64,000 nucleotides of DNA from Flavobacterium circumlabens. Its GTDB lineage: Bacteria; Bacteroidota; Bacteroidia; Flavobacteriales; Flavobacteriaceae. Numbering within the stretch: position 1 is the stretch's first letter; every line of letters begins with the position of its first letter. The DNA lies in the NCBI RefSeq assembly GCF_004345565.1, contig NZ_SLWA01000008.1, forward strand, positions 186,001 through 250,000. Reading direction: 5' to 3'. This document shows positions 25,847 through 35,088 of the stretch, piece after piece. The position numbers and the translations under genes are program-made. Below the pieces are notes generated by a model, which saw only the letters and a list, made by a program, of their open reading frames with translations, did not search any database and was not told the DNA's origin.

Positions 25847-26437
25847 ATGTTTCTCGAAAATACAGTAAATCACAAAGAACAGTTTGGTTGGATTGAAGTT
25901 ATTTGTGGATCAATGTTTTCGGGTAAAACCGAGGAGTTAATCCGCAGATTAAAACGCGCTCAATTTGCCAAACAAAAAGTCGAAATTTTTAAACCCGCTA
26001 TTGATACCCGCTATCATGATGAAATGGTGGTATCTCACGATGCCAACGAAATTCGTTCCACTCCGGTACCTGCCGCTGCCAATATTGCTATTCTGGCACA
26101 AGGCTGTGATGTAATCGGTATTGATGAAGCACAGTTTTTTGATGATGAAATTGTTACTGTTTGTAATGATTTGGCCAATCAGGGAATTCGTGTAATTGTA
26201 GCCGGACTGGATATGGATTTTAAAGGAAATCCCTTTGGCCCGATGCCGGCACTTATGGCAACTGCTGAGTATGTGACCAAAGTTCATGCGGTTTGTACCA
26301 GAACCGGAAATTTAGCGAACTACAGTTTTAGGAAAACCGATAATGATAAATTGGTTATGCTTGGTGAAACGGAAGAATATGAACCGCTTAGCCGTGCAGC
26401 GTATTATAATGCCATGAAAAAAAATCAGGAAAAATAG
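25847..26437 (+). CDS. tdk: Thymidine kinase
   Basis: 196 residues. Walker A in EVICGSMFSGKTEELIRRL, the catalytic/Walker B region IGIDEAQFFDD and the substrate lasso (MPALMATAEYVTKVHAVCTRTGNLANYSFRK). Phosphorylates thymidine to dTMP for salvage. In many type II thymidine kinases four cysteines in two CxxC pairs bind a structural zinc; here only the first Cys of the first pair remains (VCTRT) and the C-terminal pair is missing, so the zinc site appears lost. The following 145-residue gene lies 45 bases downstream. Confidence 0.95.
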   Translation: MFLENTVNHKEQFGWIEVICGSMFSGKTEELIRRLKRAQFAKQKVEIFKPAIDTRYHDEMVVSHDANEIRSTPVPAAANIAILAQGCDVIGIDEAQFFDDEIVTVCNDLANQGIRVIVAGLDMDFKGNPFGPMPALMATAEYVTKVHAVCTRTGNLANYSFRKTDNDKLVMLGETEEYEPLSRAAYYNAMKKNQEK

Positions 26438-26482
26438 ATTTCTCTTTTGATTTTCTAAAGAATATTTAAGCCAAAATTAACC

Positions 26483-26920
26483 ATGCAGGAAAAAGAAAAT
26501 AAAAGAAAACAGAATATACGTTTATTGATTGCAATTGCAATTGCATTGATTTTAGTGGTTTTAAGTCAGTTTTATTTCTATCAGGGTACCAACGCATTAG
26601 ATAGTGAAATAACGGAATTGGTAGCGAAGTATAATAAAAATTGCCCCTTAATAATCCAGGAAGGGATTCGTCTGGACAGTGTAAGTTTACCCGATAACAA
26701 AGCTGCTCAGTATAACTTAACCCTGCTGCATGTAGAAAAGAAAACTGCAGATATAAGTCTGATACAAAAAGAAATTGAAAAAAGTCTGGTCAGTACTGCG
26801 AAAGCAAATCCGGGTCTTCAGGCTTTCAGGGATAATGATTTTGCATTGTTTTACAGTTACAGTGACCAAAACAAAGTCTTTTTGTTTAAAATTACCATAG
26901 CACCGGATCAATATAAATAA
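26483..26920 (+). CDS. Membrane-anchored hypothetical protein
   Basis: 145 residues. One membrane helix at about residues 11-28 (IRLLIAIAIALILVVLSQFYF) then an exported domain with GIRLDSVSLPDNKAAQYNLTLLHVEKKTADISLI and a C-terminal strand-rich part (NKVFLFKITIAPDQYK). No known motif is recognised. It follows tdk at a short distance and is followed by a strong terminator, so both may be one transcript. Confidence 0.7.
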   Translation: MQEKENKRKQNIRLLIAIAIALILVVLSQFYFYQGTNALDSEITELVAKYNKNCPLIIQEGIRLDSVSLPDNKAAQYNLTLLHVEKKTADISLIQKEIEKSLVSTAKANPGLQAFRDNDFALFYSYSDQNKVFLFKITIAPDQYK

Positions 26921-26949
26921 TTGGAACGTTTTATACTCGTAAAAATATT

Positions 26950-26983
26950 AAACCCGACCGGTTTTTAAAAATCGGTCGGGTTT
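26950..26983. terminator. Bidirectional terminator between convergent genes
   Basis: Stem AAACCCGACCG/CGGTCGGGTTT with a short T/A-rich loop and a T-rich run on the right side. It separates the rightward tdk unit from the convergent rpoN gene. Confidence 0.9.
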
Positions 26984-27009
26984 AATATTTTAAAAAGTTA
27001 AAAGAAAAG

Positions 27010-28470
27010 TTAAATTTTCTTTCGCATCCTTGCCACCGGAATATCAAGCTGTTCGCGATATTTGGCGATTGTTCTTCTCGCAATCGGATAGCCTTTTTCT
27101 TTTAGTATATCAGCCAGTTGATCGTCCGGAAGAGGTTTCTTTTTGTCTTCTTCTTCAATCGTATTCTGAAGTATTTTTTTGATCTCTAAAGTTGAAACAT
27201 CTTCACCCTGATCATTTTTCATGGCCTCAGAGAAGAATTCCTTAATCAGTTTTGTTCCGTAAGGTGTTTCTACATATTTGCTGTTGGCCACACGGGAAAT
27301 CGTTGAAATGTCCAATCCAACCATATCTGCAATGTCTTTTAAGATCATTGGTTTTAGCTTCGTTTCGTCGCCATCCAGGAAGTATTCCTCCTGATAATGC
27401 ATAATGGCATTCATGGTCACAAAAAGCGTCTCCTGACGCTGTCTTATCGCGTCTATAAACCATTTGGCAGAATCCAGCTTTTGTTTGATAAACTGAACGG
27501 CATCTTTTTGAGCACTCGATTTATCACGGGAATCTTTATACGTCTGCATCATTTCCTGATAATCCTTGGAAACGTGCAGGGAAGGGGCATTTCTTCCGTT
27601 TAAGGTCAGTTCCAGCTCGCCGTCTGTAATTCGGATCGCAAAATCCGGAACTACGTTTTCTGTCACTTTATTGTTTCCGGTGTAAGATCCTCCCGGTTTT
27701 GGGTTTAGTCTTTCAATTTCGTGAATCGCTTTTTTAAGCTGTTCGTTAGAAACACTGTATTTCTGCAATAGTTTATCGTAATGTTTCTTGGTAAAAGCAT
27801 CAAACTGATTTTCGATAATATCAATGGCCAAATCAACATATTCGGTTGGTGTTTTGTGCTTTAACTGCAATAATAAACATTCCTGTAAATCACGTGCCCC
27901 GACTCCCGAAGGTTCCAGTTCGTGAATTACATGCAGCATTTTTTCAACCATCACATCATCGGTATAAATACCCTGTGTAAAAGCCATGTCGTCTACAATG
28001 TCGGCAACACTTCTGCGGATGTATCCCATGTCATCAATACTTCCTACGAGGAATTCAGCGATTTCGCGCTCTTCATCATTCAGAATAAAAGTATTCAGCT
28101 GATTGATTAAATCCTGATGAAAACTAATCGGAGAAGCAAAAGGAGTTTCGCGTTCTTCTTCGTCTCCGTAATTGTTAACCTGCGTTTTGTAATCCGGGGT
28201 ATCGTCGTCGCTTAAGTATTCGTCTATGTTAATGTCGTCTGCTTCAATTCTGTCCGATTCTGCATCGTCATAATCGTCGTATTCTTCATTCGCAAATTCG
28301 TCTGCTTCGTATTCGTCTTCTTTTCCGGCTTCTAAAGCCGGATTTTCGTTCATTTCTTCTAATAAACGTTGTTCAAAAGCTTGCGTAGGCAATTGAATTA
28401 ACTTCATCAGCTGAATTTGCTGTGGAGATAATTTTTGGGATAATTTTAAATTTAAAAATTGCTTTAGCAT
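27010..28470 (-). CDS. rpoN: RNA polymerase sigma-54 factor
   Basis: 486 residues. Region I is the Gln/Leu-rich activator-binding segment (LKLSQKLSPQQIQLMKLIQL), followed by a very acidic region II (about residues 47-100), the core-binding region, the helix-turn-helix and the C-terminal RpoN box ARRTIAKYRE. It directs transcription from -24/-12 promoters together with AAA+ activators; no such activator gene lies in the window. It is next to asnS, separated by a repeat element, and transcribed in the same direction. Confidence 0.97.
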   Translation of the reverse strand: MLKQFLNLKLSQKLSPQQIQLMKLIQLPTQAFEQRLLEEMNENPALEAGKEDEYEADEFANEEYDDYDDAESDRIEADDINIDEYLSDDDTPDYKTQVNNYGDEEERETPFASPISFHQDLINQLNTFILNDEEREIAEFLVGSIDDMGYIRRSVADIVDDMAFTQGIYTDDVMVEKMLHVIHELEPSGVGARDLQECLLLQLKHKTPTEYVDLAIDIIENQFDAFTKKHYDKLLQKYSVSNEQLKKAIHEIERLNPKPGGSYTGNNKVTENVVPDFAIRITDGELELTLNGRNAPSLHVSKDYQEMMQTYKDSRDKSSAQKDAVQFIKQKLDSAKWFIDAIRQRQETLFVTMNAIMHYQEEYFLDGDETKLKPMILKDIADMVGLDISTISRVANSKYVETPYGTKLIKEFFSEAMKNDQGEDVSTLEIKKILQNTIEEEDKKKPLPDDQLADILKEKGYPIARRTIAKYREQLDIPVARMRKKI

Positions 28471-28485
28471 TGATATTTGTTAAAA

Positions 28486-28548
28486 GTTTCAAGTTTCAGG
28501 TTTCAGGTTTGCTGAACGTACAACAACCTGAAACTTGAAACCTGAAAC
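28486..28548. repeat. Inverted repeat of GTTTCAAG/GTTTCAGG units
   Basis: Left arm made of three 8-base units of the GTTTCAxG type (28486-28510), right arm (28525-28548) AACCTGAAACTTGAAACC plus one more unit. It folds to a strong hairpin in the rpoN-asnS gap and could act as a terminator or as a repeat of unknown role. Confidence 0.75.
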
Positions 28549-28566
28549 AAATTTTATAACTTTTTT

Positions 28567-30000
28567 TTAAAACTCTGCATTCCCCGGAGTTCTCGGGAAA
28601 GGAATTACGTCTCTGATGTTTGTCATTCCTGTTACAAACAATACCAGACGCTCAAATCCAAGGCCGAAACCTGCGTGCGTTGCCGATCCGAATCTTCTGG
28701 TGTCTAAATACCAGGATAATTCTTCTTCGTCGATTTCCAGGGCTTTCATTTTTTCAATTAAAACATCGTAACGCTCTTCTCTTTCAGAACCACCTACGAT
28801 TTCTCCAATTCCCGGGAAAAGGATGTCCATGGCGCGAACTGTTTTTCCGTCTTCATTCAGACGCATGTAAAATGCTTTGATGTTGGCCGGGTAATCAAAT
28901 AAAATTACCGGACATTTAAAGTGTTTTTCTACTAAATAACGCTCGTGCTCTGACTGTAAATCAGCGCCCCATTCGTTAATGATATAGTTGAATTTTTTCT
29001 TTTTGTTCGGAGTGGAATCTCTCAGAATGTCAATGGCTTCCGTATAAGAAACACGTTTGAAGTTATTCTCCAAAACGAAATTCAGTTTTTCCAGCAATGG
29101 CATTTCGCTTCTGTCAGCCTGTGGTTTTGATTTTTCTTCTTCTAAAAGTCTTCCTTCCAGAAATTTCAAATCATCACCGCAATTGTCCAAAGCATATTTG
29201 ATTACGTACTGAATAAAATCTTCAGCCAAATCCATGTTGTCATCCAGATCATTGAACGCCACTTCAGGCTCGATCATCCAGAACTCTGCCAGGTGACGGG
29301 AAGTGTTGGAGTTTTCAGCTCTGAAAGTTGGTCCAAACGTATAAATCTGTCCCAAAGCCATAGCGAAAGTTTCCCCTTCTAATTGCCCTGAAACCGTTAA
29401 GTTTGTTTCTTTCCCGAAGAAATCTTCTTTATAATTTACTTTTCCGTCTTCTGTTCTTGGAGTGTTGTCAAATGGCAAAGCGGTCACTTTAAACATTTCT
29501 CCTGCACCTTCCGCATCAGAACCGGTAATGATTGGCGTATTTACATACACAAAACCTTTTTCCTGGAAATATTTGTGCACCGCAAATGACAATACCGAAC
29601 GCACACGCATAATAGCGCCAAAAGCATTCGTACGTACACGTAAATGCGCATTTTCACGTAAAAATTCAAGGGAATGTTTTTTAGGCTGCATTGGGAATTT
29701 CTCCGCATCTGAATCTCCAAGAATTTCCAGAGTTTTAACCTGAATTTCATATTTCTGACCAGCGCCTTTGCTCTCCACCAAAGTTCCGGTTACAGAAACT
29801 GCAGCTCCGGTTGTAACTCTTTTCAGGGTTTCCTCCGGTGTATTTTCAAAATCAACAACACATTGTATATTATTAATGGTAGAACCGTCGTTTAGCGCGA
29901 TGAACTGATTATTTCTAAAAGTTCTCACCCATCCTTTTGCATTAACTTCCTGAAGCGTCGTAGTACTGTTTAATAAGTCTTTAACTTTTGTGTGTTTCAT
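28567..30000 (-). CDS. asnS: Asparagine-tRNA ligase
   Basis: 477 residues. N-terminal OB-fold (KGWVRTFRNNQFIALNDGS), class II motif 1 region (FVYVNTPIITGSDAEGAGEMF), motif 2 (FRAENSNTSRHLAEFWMIEPE) and motif 3 in the C-terminus (GFGLGFERLVLFVTG). Asn rather than Asp specificity is supported by the overall sequence, including EFWMIEPE and the family-type end (DVIPFPRTPGNAEF). Charges tRNA-Asn in the cytoplasm. Confidence 0.96.
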   Translation of the reverse strand: MKHTKVKDLLNSTTTLQEVNAKGWVRTFRNNQFIALNDGSTINNIQCVVDFENTPEETLKRVTTGAAVSVTGTLVESKGAGQKYEIQVKTLEILGDSDAEKFPMQPKKHSLEFLRENAHLRVRTNAFGAIMRVRSVLSFAVHKYFQEKGFVYVNTPIITGSDAEGAGEMFKVTALPFDNTPRTEDGKVNYKEDFFGKETNLTVSGQLEGETFAMALGQIYTFGPTFRAENSNTSRHLAEFWMIEPEVAFNDLDDNMDLAEDFIQYVIKYALDNCGDDLKFLEGRLLEEEKSKPQADRSEMPLLEKLNFVLENNFKRVSYTEAIDILRDSTPNKKKKFNYIINEWGADLQSEHERYLVEKHFKCPVILFDYPANIKAFYMRLNEDGKTVRAMDILFPGIGEIVGGSEREERYDVLIEKMKALEIDEEELSWYLDTRRFGSATHAGFGLGFERLVLFVTGMTNIRDVIPFPRTPGNAEF

Positions 30001-30044
30001 TTTATATATAAGGTTGAAATTAAATTATTTGTTGTGTAATACTG

Positions 30045-30052
30045 CAAATATA
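30045..30052 (-). promoter_or_regulatory. Candidate -7 element for asnS
   Basis: Leftward TATATTTG, 45 bases before the asnS start, matches TAnnTTTG. No good -33 TTTG at the expected distance, so the call rests on the -7 match alone. Confidence 0.4.
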
Positions 30053-30180
30053 AACGATAATAATTAAAATTAGAAGCTATTTCCCGCTATCCGCTTGTAT
30101 CTTTTTCTGTCTAAAGGAGCCAGAAAAAGGATACCGCTGCTATCGGGGCTAGGGCTCCGGTTTTCATAAGAGCTCTACTA

Positions 30181-30264
30181 TGTCATTTCGACGAAGGAGA
30201 AATCACATTCCGAGAGCAACGATCGTGGATGCACTAGTGTGATTTCTCCTTCGTCGAAATGACA
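30181..30264. repeat. Perfect 27-bp inverted repeat, family B
   Basis: Arms 30181-30207 and 30238-30264 are exact reverse complements (TGTCATTTCGACGAAGGAGA... and its mirror), separated by 30 bases containing CGATCGTGGATGCACTAG. A single-armed relative with a changed centre occurs at 37459-37486. It lies between asnS and the RND exporter. Confidence 0.85.
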
Positions 30265-30315
30265 AGCAGTGTTTTATCAATTCGTGCTAATTCGTGCAAT
30301 TCGTGGCAAAAAAAA

Positions 30316-32682
30316 CTAACCCTCCAAATTCTCCAAATCCTCCTTCTTCGCTTTTTTCTTCTCAAAAGTCAGAACTAAAGCAGGTAAAACCAATAAATTG
30401 GCAAACATAGCAAAGGCAAGTGTGCAGGAAATTAATCCGCCAAGCGCAATTGTTCCGCTAAAGCTCGAAAGCGTGAAAGTAGCAAAACCTAAAATCAAAA
30501 CTACCGAAGTATAAAAAGTACTGATTCCGGTTTCTCTTAAGGCACTAAAAACAGATTTTTTTACTTTACCGTTGTTCTGCAATAAATCATGTTTGTATTT
30601 TGCCATAAACTGAATCGCGTTATCAACCGAAATTCCAAACGCAATACTAAATACTAAAATCGTCGATGGTTTCAACGGAATCCCGAAATAACCCATTAAC
30701 CCGGATGTAATACACAGCGGCAAAATATTCGTAATAACAGAAGCAAAAACCATTTTAAACGAACGGAATAAATACAACATCAAAGCTGCAATTACCAAAA
30801 TAGCAAAAATCAAAGATTCAATTAAGTTGTCTACCAGATACGATGTTCCTTTCTGGAAAACCAAAGCTTTTCCGGTAATGGTCACTTCATAACGATCGCC
30901 TGGGAAAATCTCATCGATTTTGGCGTGCAGTTTTTTCTCCACTTTCGCCATTTCATCCGTACCAATATCTCTCATGAAAGTCGTGATTCGGGCATATTGT
31001 CCTGTCGAATCCACATAACTTTTCATTAAATTATCTTTGCTGTTTTTTGTTGCATTTTTAGCATACGACAAAATAAAAGTCTGTTCCTGCGAAGTCGGCA
31101 ATTGGTAATATTCCGGATTTCCGTTATAAAAAGCCTGTTTCGAATATTTAACCAGATTCACTACCGAAACCGGTTTTGATAATTCCGGCATTGCTGCAAT
31201 CGTATTTTGCAATTCATCCATTTTGCGCATGGTCGATAATTTCATAACCCCTTTTTTGTGTTTGGTGTCAATCATTATTTCGAGTGGCATTACGCCGTTG
31301 AATTCTTTTTCGTAGAATAAAATATCTTTAAAAAAGGAAGCGCTTTTAGGCATTTCACCAATCAGACTACCGGAAACTTTCATTTGCGAAACTCCGATAA
31401 CACTAAAAACCAAAAGCAATCCGTAAAGGGTATAAATGACTTTTCGTTTGTTTTTTACCACATTTTCAACAAAGTCAAGTAAAGTTGAAATGTATGTTTT
31501 GGTCAAATGATACAAATGTTTTTCATTCGGCATTGACATAAAACTGTACACAATTGGCACAATCAAAAGGGTCAGTAAATAAACCGAAATTACATTGATG
31601 GAAGTCACAAGTCCAAATTCAAAAAGTAAATCGTTACCTGTGATCATAAAAGTCGCAAAACCAATCGCAGTGGTTAAATTCGTCATTAAAGTCGAAACGC
31701 CAATTTTAGAAATAATCCGTTGCAAAGCTTTTGCCTGATTGCTGTGGAGTTTGATTTCCTGCTGGTATTTATTGATCAGGAAAATACAGTTTGTAATTCC
31801 GATTACGATAATCAATGGCGGAATAATAGCCGTTAAAACCGTGATTTTATAATGAAACAATCCTAGCGTTCCAAACGACCAGATGACACCCACTATTAAA
31901 ATACAGATGGAAATAAATGTAGCCCTGAAGGAACGGAAAAAGAAAAAGAAAATTAAAGAAACGGTAAACAAGGCTGCTCCGATAAAAAGCCCAATCTCGC
32001 CTTTCATGTTATCTGCATTGATGGTTCGGATGTATGGCATTCCTGAAACACGAAGATCAACTCCCGTAGTTTTTTCGAATTTATCGATTTTCGGGACTAG
32101 ATTTTCAAGGATGAAAGTTTTTCTTTCGGCGGTGTTTACCAGTGCTTTATTGATGTAAACCGCAGATCTCACACTACCGCTTTCTTTGTTAAACAACAAT
32201 CCTTCGTAAAAAGGTAAATTGTGAAACAAGTCGTACTGAACGCTTTTTAAATAAGCAGGATCATGCGTTTTACTTTGATTGATAAAAGGCGACAAAACGA
32301 ATTTTTCGTTAACCGTATCCTTTTCTAATTTCTTTAAATCATTTAATGAAACAACCAAATCAACTTCTTTCGAATTTTTTAAGCCTGTCATTAATTCATT
32401 CCAGGCAGCGTAATTTTTGGGTGTAAAAAAGTTGGGATCTTTAAAACCAATAACAACAAGATTTCCTTCTTCACCAAACTTATCTAAAAACTTCTGATAC
32501 TCTTTATTTGCAATATGATCCTTAGGAAGTAAATTGGCTTCGGTATAAGTCATAGCCAGATTTTTCCATTGGAAAGCAAGGAATACTGTTAAAGCAGTAA
32601 GAATAATCAGAATTGTTATTCTGTTTTTAAGTATGAGTCGGGCTATTTTTTCCCAAAATCCAACTTGAATTGTGTTTTTCAT
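30316..32682 (-). CDS. RND-superfamily (MMPL/HAE3-type) transporter
   Basis: 788 residues with a membrane helix at about 18-36, a first periplasmic domain, a helix bundle at about 227-400, a second periplasmic domain and a second bundle at about 625-775. The two-fold repeat with helix triplets (LTAIIPPLIIVIGITNCIF; STILVFSIAFGISVDNAIQF) is the sterol-sensing/MMPL type. Members move lipids, hopanoids or hydrophobic compounds out of the inner membrane. No periplasmic adaptor or outer-membrane factor gene is nearby, which fits the HAE3 type. Confidence 0.88.
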   Translation of the reverse strand: MKNTIQVGFWEKIARLILKNRITILIILTALTVFLAFQWKNLAMTYTEANLLPKDHIANKEYQKFLDKFGEEGNLVVIGFKDPNFFTPKNYAAWNELMTGLKNSKEVDLVVSLNDLKKLEKDTVNEKFVLSPFINQSKTHDPAYLKSVQYDLFHNLPFYEGLLFNKESGSVRSAVYINKALVNTAERKTFILENLVPKIDKFEKTTGVDLRVSGMPYIRTINADNMKGEIGLFIGAALFTVSLIFFFFFRSFRATFISICILIVGVIWSFGTLGLFHYKITVLTAIIPPLIIVIGITNCIFLINKYQQEIKLHSNQAKALQRIISKIGVSTLMTNLTTAIGFATFMITGNDLLFEFGLVTSINVISVYLLTLLIVPIVYSFMSMPNEKHLYHLTKTYISTLLDFVENVVKNKRKVIYTLYGLLLVFSVIGVSQMKVSGSLIGEMPKSASFFKDILFYEKEFNGVMPLEIMIDTKHKKGVMKLSTMRKMDELQNTIAAMPELSKPVSVVNLVKYSKQAFYNGNPEYYQLPTSQEQTFILSYAKNATKNSKDNLMKSYVDSTGQYARITTFMRDIGTDEMAKVEKKLHAKIDEIFPGDRYEVTITGKALVFQKGTSYLVDNLIESLIFAILVIAALMLYLFRSFKMVFASVITNILPLCITSGLMGYFGIPLKPSTILVFSIAFGISVDNAIQFMAKYKHDLLQNNGKVKKSVFSALRETGISTFYTSVVLILGFATFTLSSFSGTIALGGLISCTLAFAMFANLLVLPALVLTFEKKKAKKEDLENLEG

Positions 32683-32864
32683 AAAATCTTTAAAATGGTT
32701 GCAAATGTAGTGAAAAGCGCTCTAAATCATAATTAATCGACCTCGTTTTTACTTTTTGTTAACACAAATGGCGATATTGCTTTTGCAATAATATTGGGTT
32801 CTTTTGATGGTTTCTCCACAGCCTTTTCTCATATTTGTATTCAAATTTAAAAAAGGAAACGAAA

Positions 32865-33194
32865 ATGAACTGGATTTTATTGATTATCGCCGGACTTTTT
32901 GAAGTTGGATTCGCATCCTGCTTAGGAAAAGCCAAAGAAACCACCGGAATGATCTCAACTTATTGGATGGCAGGTTTTTTTGTCTGCCTTTCGATCAGTA
33001 TGATTTTATTGTACAAAGCGACTCAGGTTTTGCCTATTGGTACAGCTTACGCCGTCTGGACAGGAATTGGCGCTGTTGGAACTGTTTTGGTAGGCATTCT
33101 GGTTTTTAAGGAACCGGCAACTTTCTGGAGAATCTTTTTTCTTTCTACTTTAATAGCTTCTATTATCGGGTTGAAGTTTGTTTCCAGTCATTAA
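32865..33194 (+). CDS. SMR-family exporter (SugE/Gdx-like)
   Basis: 109 residues from the ATG at 32865, which has a purine-rich stretch (AAAAAAGGAAACG) in front; a 10-codon extension is not needed. Four helices, the essential Glu13 in AGLFEVGFA and the Gdx-type signature LPIGTAYAVWTGIGAVG. Relatives export guanidinium or quaternary ammonium compounds by proton antiport. No guanidine riboswitch was recognised upstream. Single gene followed by repeat-rich sequence. Confidence 0.9.
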   Translation: MNWILLIIAGLFEVGFASCLGKAKETTGMISTYWMAGFFVCLSISMILLYKATQVLPIGTAYAVWTGIGAVGTVLVGILVFKEPATFWRIFFLSTLIASIIGLKFVSSH

Positions 33195-33205
33195 AAAATA
33201 AATGC

Positions 33206-33380
33206 CACAGATTAAAAAGATTTTAATGATTTTTTTTTTAAATTTTAATCTGTGAAAATCTTTTTAATCTGTGGCAAAAAAGTTCCCGCAGATTGTGCGG
33301 ATTAAGCAGACAGCAGGATTTTAAATTTGTGTAATTAGTGAAATTGCTTCGCCTGTTCGCTATCGCTCGGGTCGTGGCAA
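33206..33380. repeat. Repeat-rich gap with palindromes
   Basis: Contains the inverted pair GCCACAGATTAAAAAGATTTTA and its mirror ending at 33277 (arms of about 20 bases with TTAATCTGTGGC), then a CCCGCAGATTG..., then AATTTGTGTAATTAGTG and a run with CGCTATCGCTCGGGTCGTGGC. Related words occur at 15708-15767, 23651-23711 and 45798-45868. No gene found here. Confidence 0.65.
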
Positions 33381-33405
33381 AAAATCTTTTAAACGTTAAA
33401 TAAAA

Positions 33406-34167
33406 ATGCAGGAAAACAACACCATCACTTTTATATTTCTCGCAATTCTTTTATTGCTGATTGGCATTATCTGCTTTTTGATGTATCAACTGCTGCAATT
33501 CAAAAAAGCAAAAGATGATGCCGAAAAAAGTTTTTATGCACTCGAAATGAAAGTGAATGATTTGCAGCTGGAAACGCTGGAGTCAAAACTGAATCCGCAT
33601 TTGTTTAAAAACATCCTGAATTCAATTCAGTCCCACGCGTATCAAACCTATTTTGCTCTGGATAAACTGGCGAATGTGCTGGATTATATTTTATACGAAA
33701 GCAAAAAGAAATTCGTCACGGCAAAAGAAGAAATTGATTTTGCTTTGAATTTAATCGAAATCAATAAAATCAAGATCAGCCCGCTTTTTGAGCTGAAGAT
33801 CAAAACCAATATCAATAAAGAAGATAAATTGTATGAACAGCCGTTGTTAGCACCGCTAATTTCTATTGATTTAATTGAAAATGCCTTTAAACATGCTGAT
33901 TTGCAAAGTGCTGATGCTTTTATCTCGGTTGTTTTTGAGTTTAGGGATAATGCTTTTTTTATGACTGTTTCGAATAAAATCTCCGATAAAAAAGTATTAA
34001 AAAAAGAACGCAGCGGTTTTGGCCATGCGACTTTGGAACACCGTTTGCGAATTATTTATAAAAACAACTTCAAACTGGAAAGGTTTGTAGAAAACGATAT
34101 TTATATAGCCCATCTAAAAATTGACTTACTTGAATACAAAACTGAAATGCTTGCTGCTGGACGATGA
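33406..34167 (+). CDS. LytS-type sensor histidine kinase
   Basis: 253 residues. A single membrane helix at about 8-30, a short coiled coil, then the His_kinase domain with the phospho-acceptor His65 in SKLNPHLFKNILNSI and the ATP-binding domain (LISIDLIENAFKHAD N-box; RSGFGHATLEHRLRIIY). The one-helix short form has no extracellular sensor, so the signal is probably sensed in or near the membrane. The stop overlaps the LytTR regulator start by about 40 bases, forming a two-component pair. Confidence 0.9.
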   Translation: MQENNTITFIFLAILLLLIGIICFLMYQLLQFKKAKDDAEKSFYALEMKVNDLQLETLESKLNPHLFKNILNSIQSHAYQTYFALDKLANVLDYILYESKKKFVTAKEEIDFALNLIEINKIKISPLFELKIKTNINKEDKLYEQPLLAPLISIDLIENAFKHADLQSADAFISVVFEFRDNAFFMTVSNKISDKKVLKKERSGFGHATLEHRLRIIYKNNFKLERFVENDIYIAHLKIDLLEYKTEMLAAGR

Positions 34168-34849
34168 GTTGCCGGGATTAACGTACCTGAAAATGCTTTG
34201 CGAACAAATTTCCGAAGTAGAAATCGTAAAAACGTTTAATAATCCGGAGAAACTCCTTGCTGATATTCCAAATCTCGATTTTGATTTGCTGATATCAGAT
34301 ATCGAAATGCCCGGAATTGATGGTTTGCATCTGGCCGAAATGCTCGATAATAAATTGGTGATTTTCTGTACAGCGTATAAAGAATATGCGGCGGATGCTT
34401 TTAATATTGATGCGGTAGATTATATTACAAAACCGGTAAAACTCGACCGTCTGCAAAAAGCGATCTCAAAAGCTTTTGAACGTTTTCACAAACCGGATGC
34501 GGCTAAAAAGTTCATTCAGCTCAATACAGACAAAGGAAAAACTTTGTTGTATTTTAATCAGATTCAGTATATCAAAACCGCAATTAGTGACAGTCGCGAT
34601 AAAACAGTTCTTCTGACTGACGGAAGTTTTCTGAATTTGAAAAACGTTAAATTCGATACGCTTTTAAACGAATTGCCGGAAGCTGATTTCTGCCGTGTAA
34701 ACAAGAAAGAAATTGTGGCGGTAAAAGCGATTAAGTTTTTTAATCACAACGAAATTGTTTTGCATCATTTAGAAAAAAAGGACAAAAACAGCACCTTGAT
34801 TTTGAGCGAAACCTACCGTTCTGACTTTTTGAAAAAGGTAAAAATCTAA
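34130..34849 (+). CDS. LytTR-family response regulator
   Basis: 239 residues from the TTG at 34130 (a further in-frame TTG lies at 34121). No ATG is available before the receiver domain, so the start uses TTG inside the kinase gene. Receiver motifs: LLLDDE, ISDIEMPGIDG (phosphorylatable Asp) and TAYKEYAADAF, then a LytTR DNA-binding domain (IQYIKTAISDSRDKTVLLTDGSFLNLKNV). It partners with the kinase upstream; target genes unknown. Confidence 0.88.
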   Translation: MNTKLKCLLLDDELPGLTYLKMLCEQISEVEIVKTFNNPEKLLADIPNLDFDLLISDIEMPGIDGLHLAEMLDNKLVIFCTAYKEYAADAFNIDAVDYITKPVKLDRLQKAISKAFERFHKPDAAKKFIQLNTDKGKTLLYFNQIQYIKTAISDSRDKTVLLTDGSFLNLKNVKFDTLLNELPEADFCRVNKKEIVAVKAIKFFNHNEIVLHHLEKKDKNSTLILSETYRSDFLKKVKI

Positions 34850-34888
34850 TATAAACTATTTTTCTGTCTGAGGTGAAACCAAATATAA

Positions 34889-34950
34889 GGCTGAGCGGAG
34901 TCGAAGCCCTTTTTACGTAATGTAAGCCTTCGACTTCGCTCATGATGACA
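34889..34950. repeat. Palindromic intergenic repeat, family A, copy 3
   Basis: Arms GGCTGAGCGGAGTCGAAGCC and AGCCTTCGACTTCGCTCA around TTTTTACGTAATGTA. Same arm sequence as the copies at 4487-4692 but with a different spacer. It lies between the LytTR regulator and the antiporter. Confidence 0.75.
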
Positions 34951-35088
34951 GCGTTTTAATGCGAGATAGTATAACTTATTACAAAGTTTTTCAGACTTGT
35001 TACATACATTTGAAATTAAGTAAAAAAAACCTTTTTCACTTCCTGTTCAGTGTTGATATTTGCACCATTAAAATCAAAAAAAAGAGTT

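Noticed and set aside
32690..32864. Possible guanidine riboswitch before the SMR exporter
   Set aside because: No ACGR tetraloop pair or guanidine-I core is visible.
32759..32944. 61-codon leftward frame before the SMR gene
   Set aside because: Mostly antisense to the SMR coding start and its leader; no family pattern.
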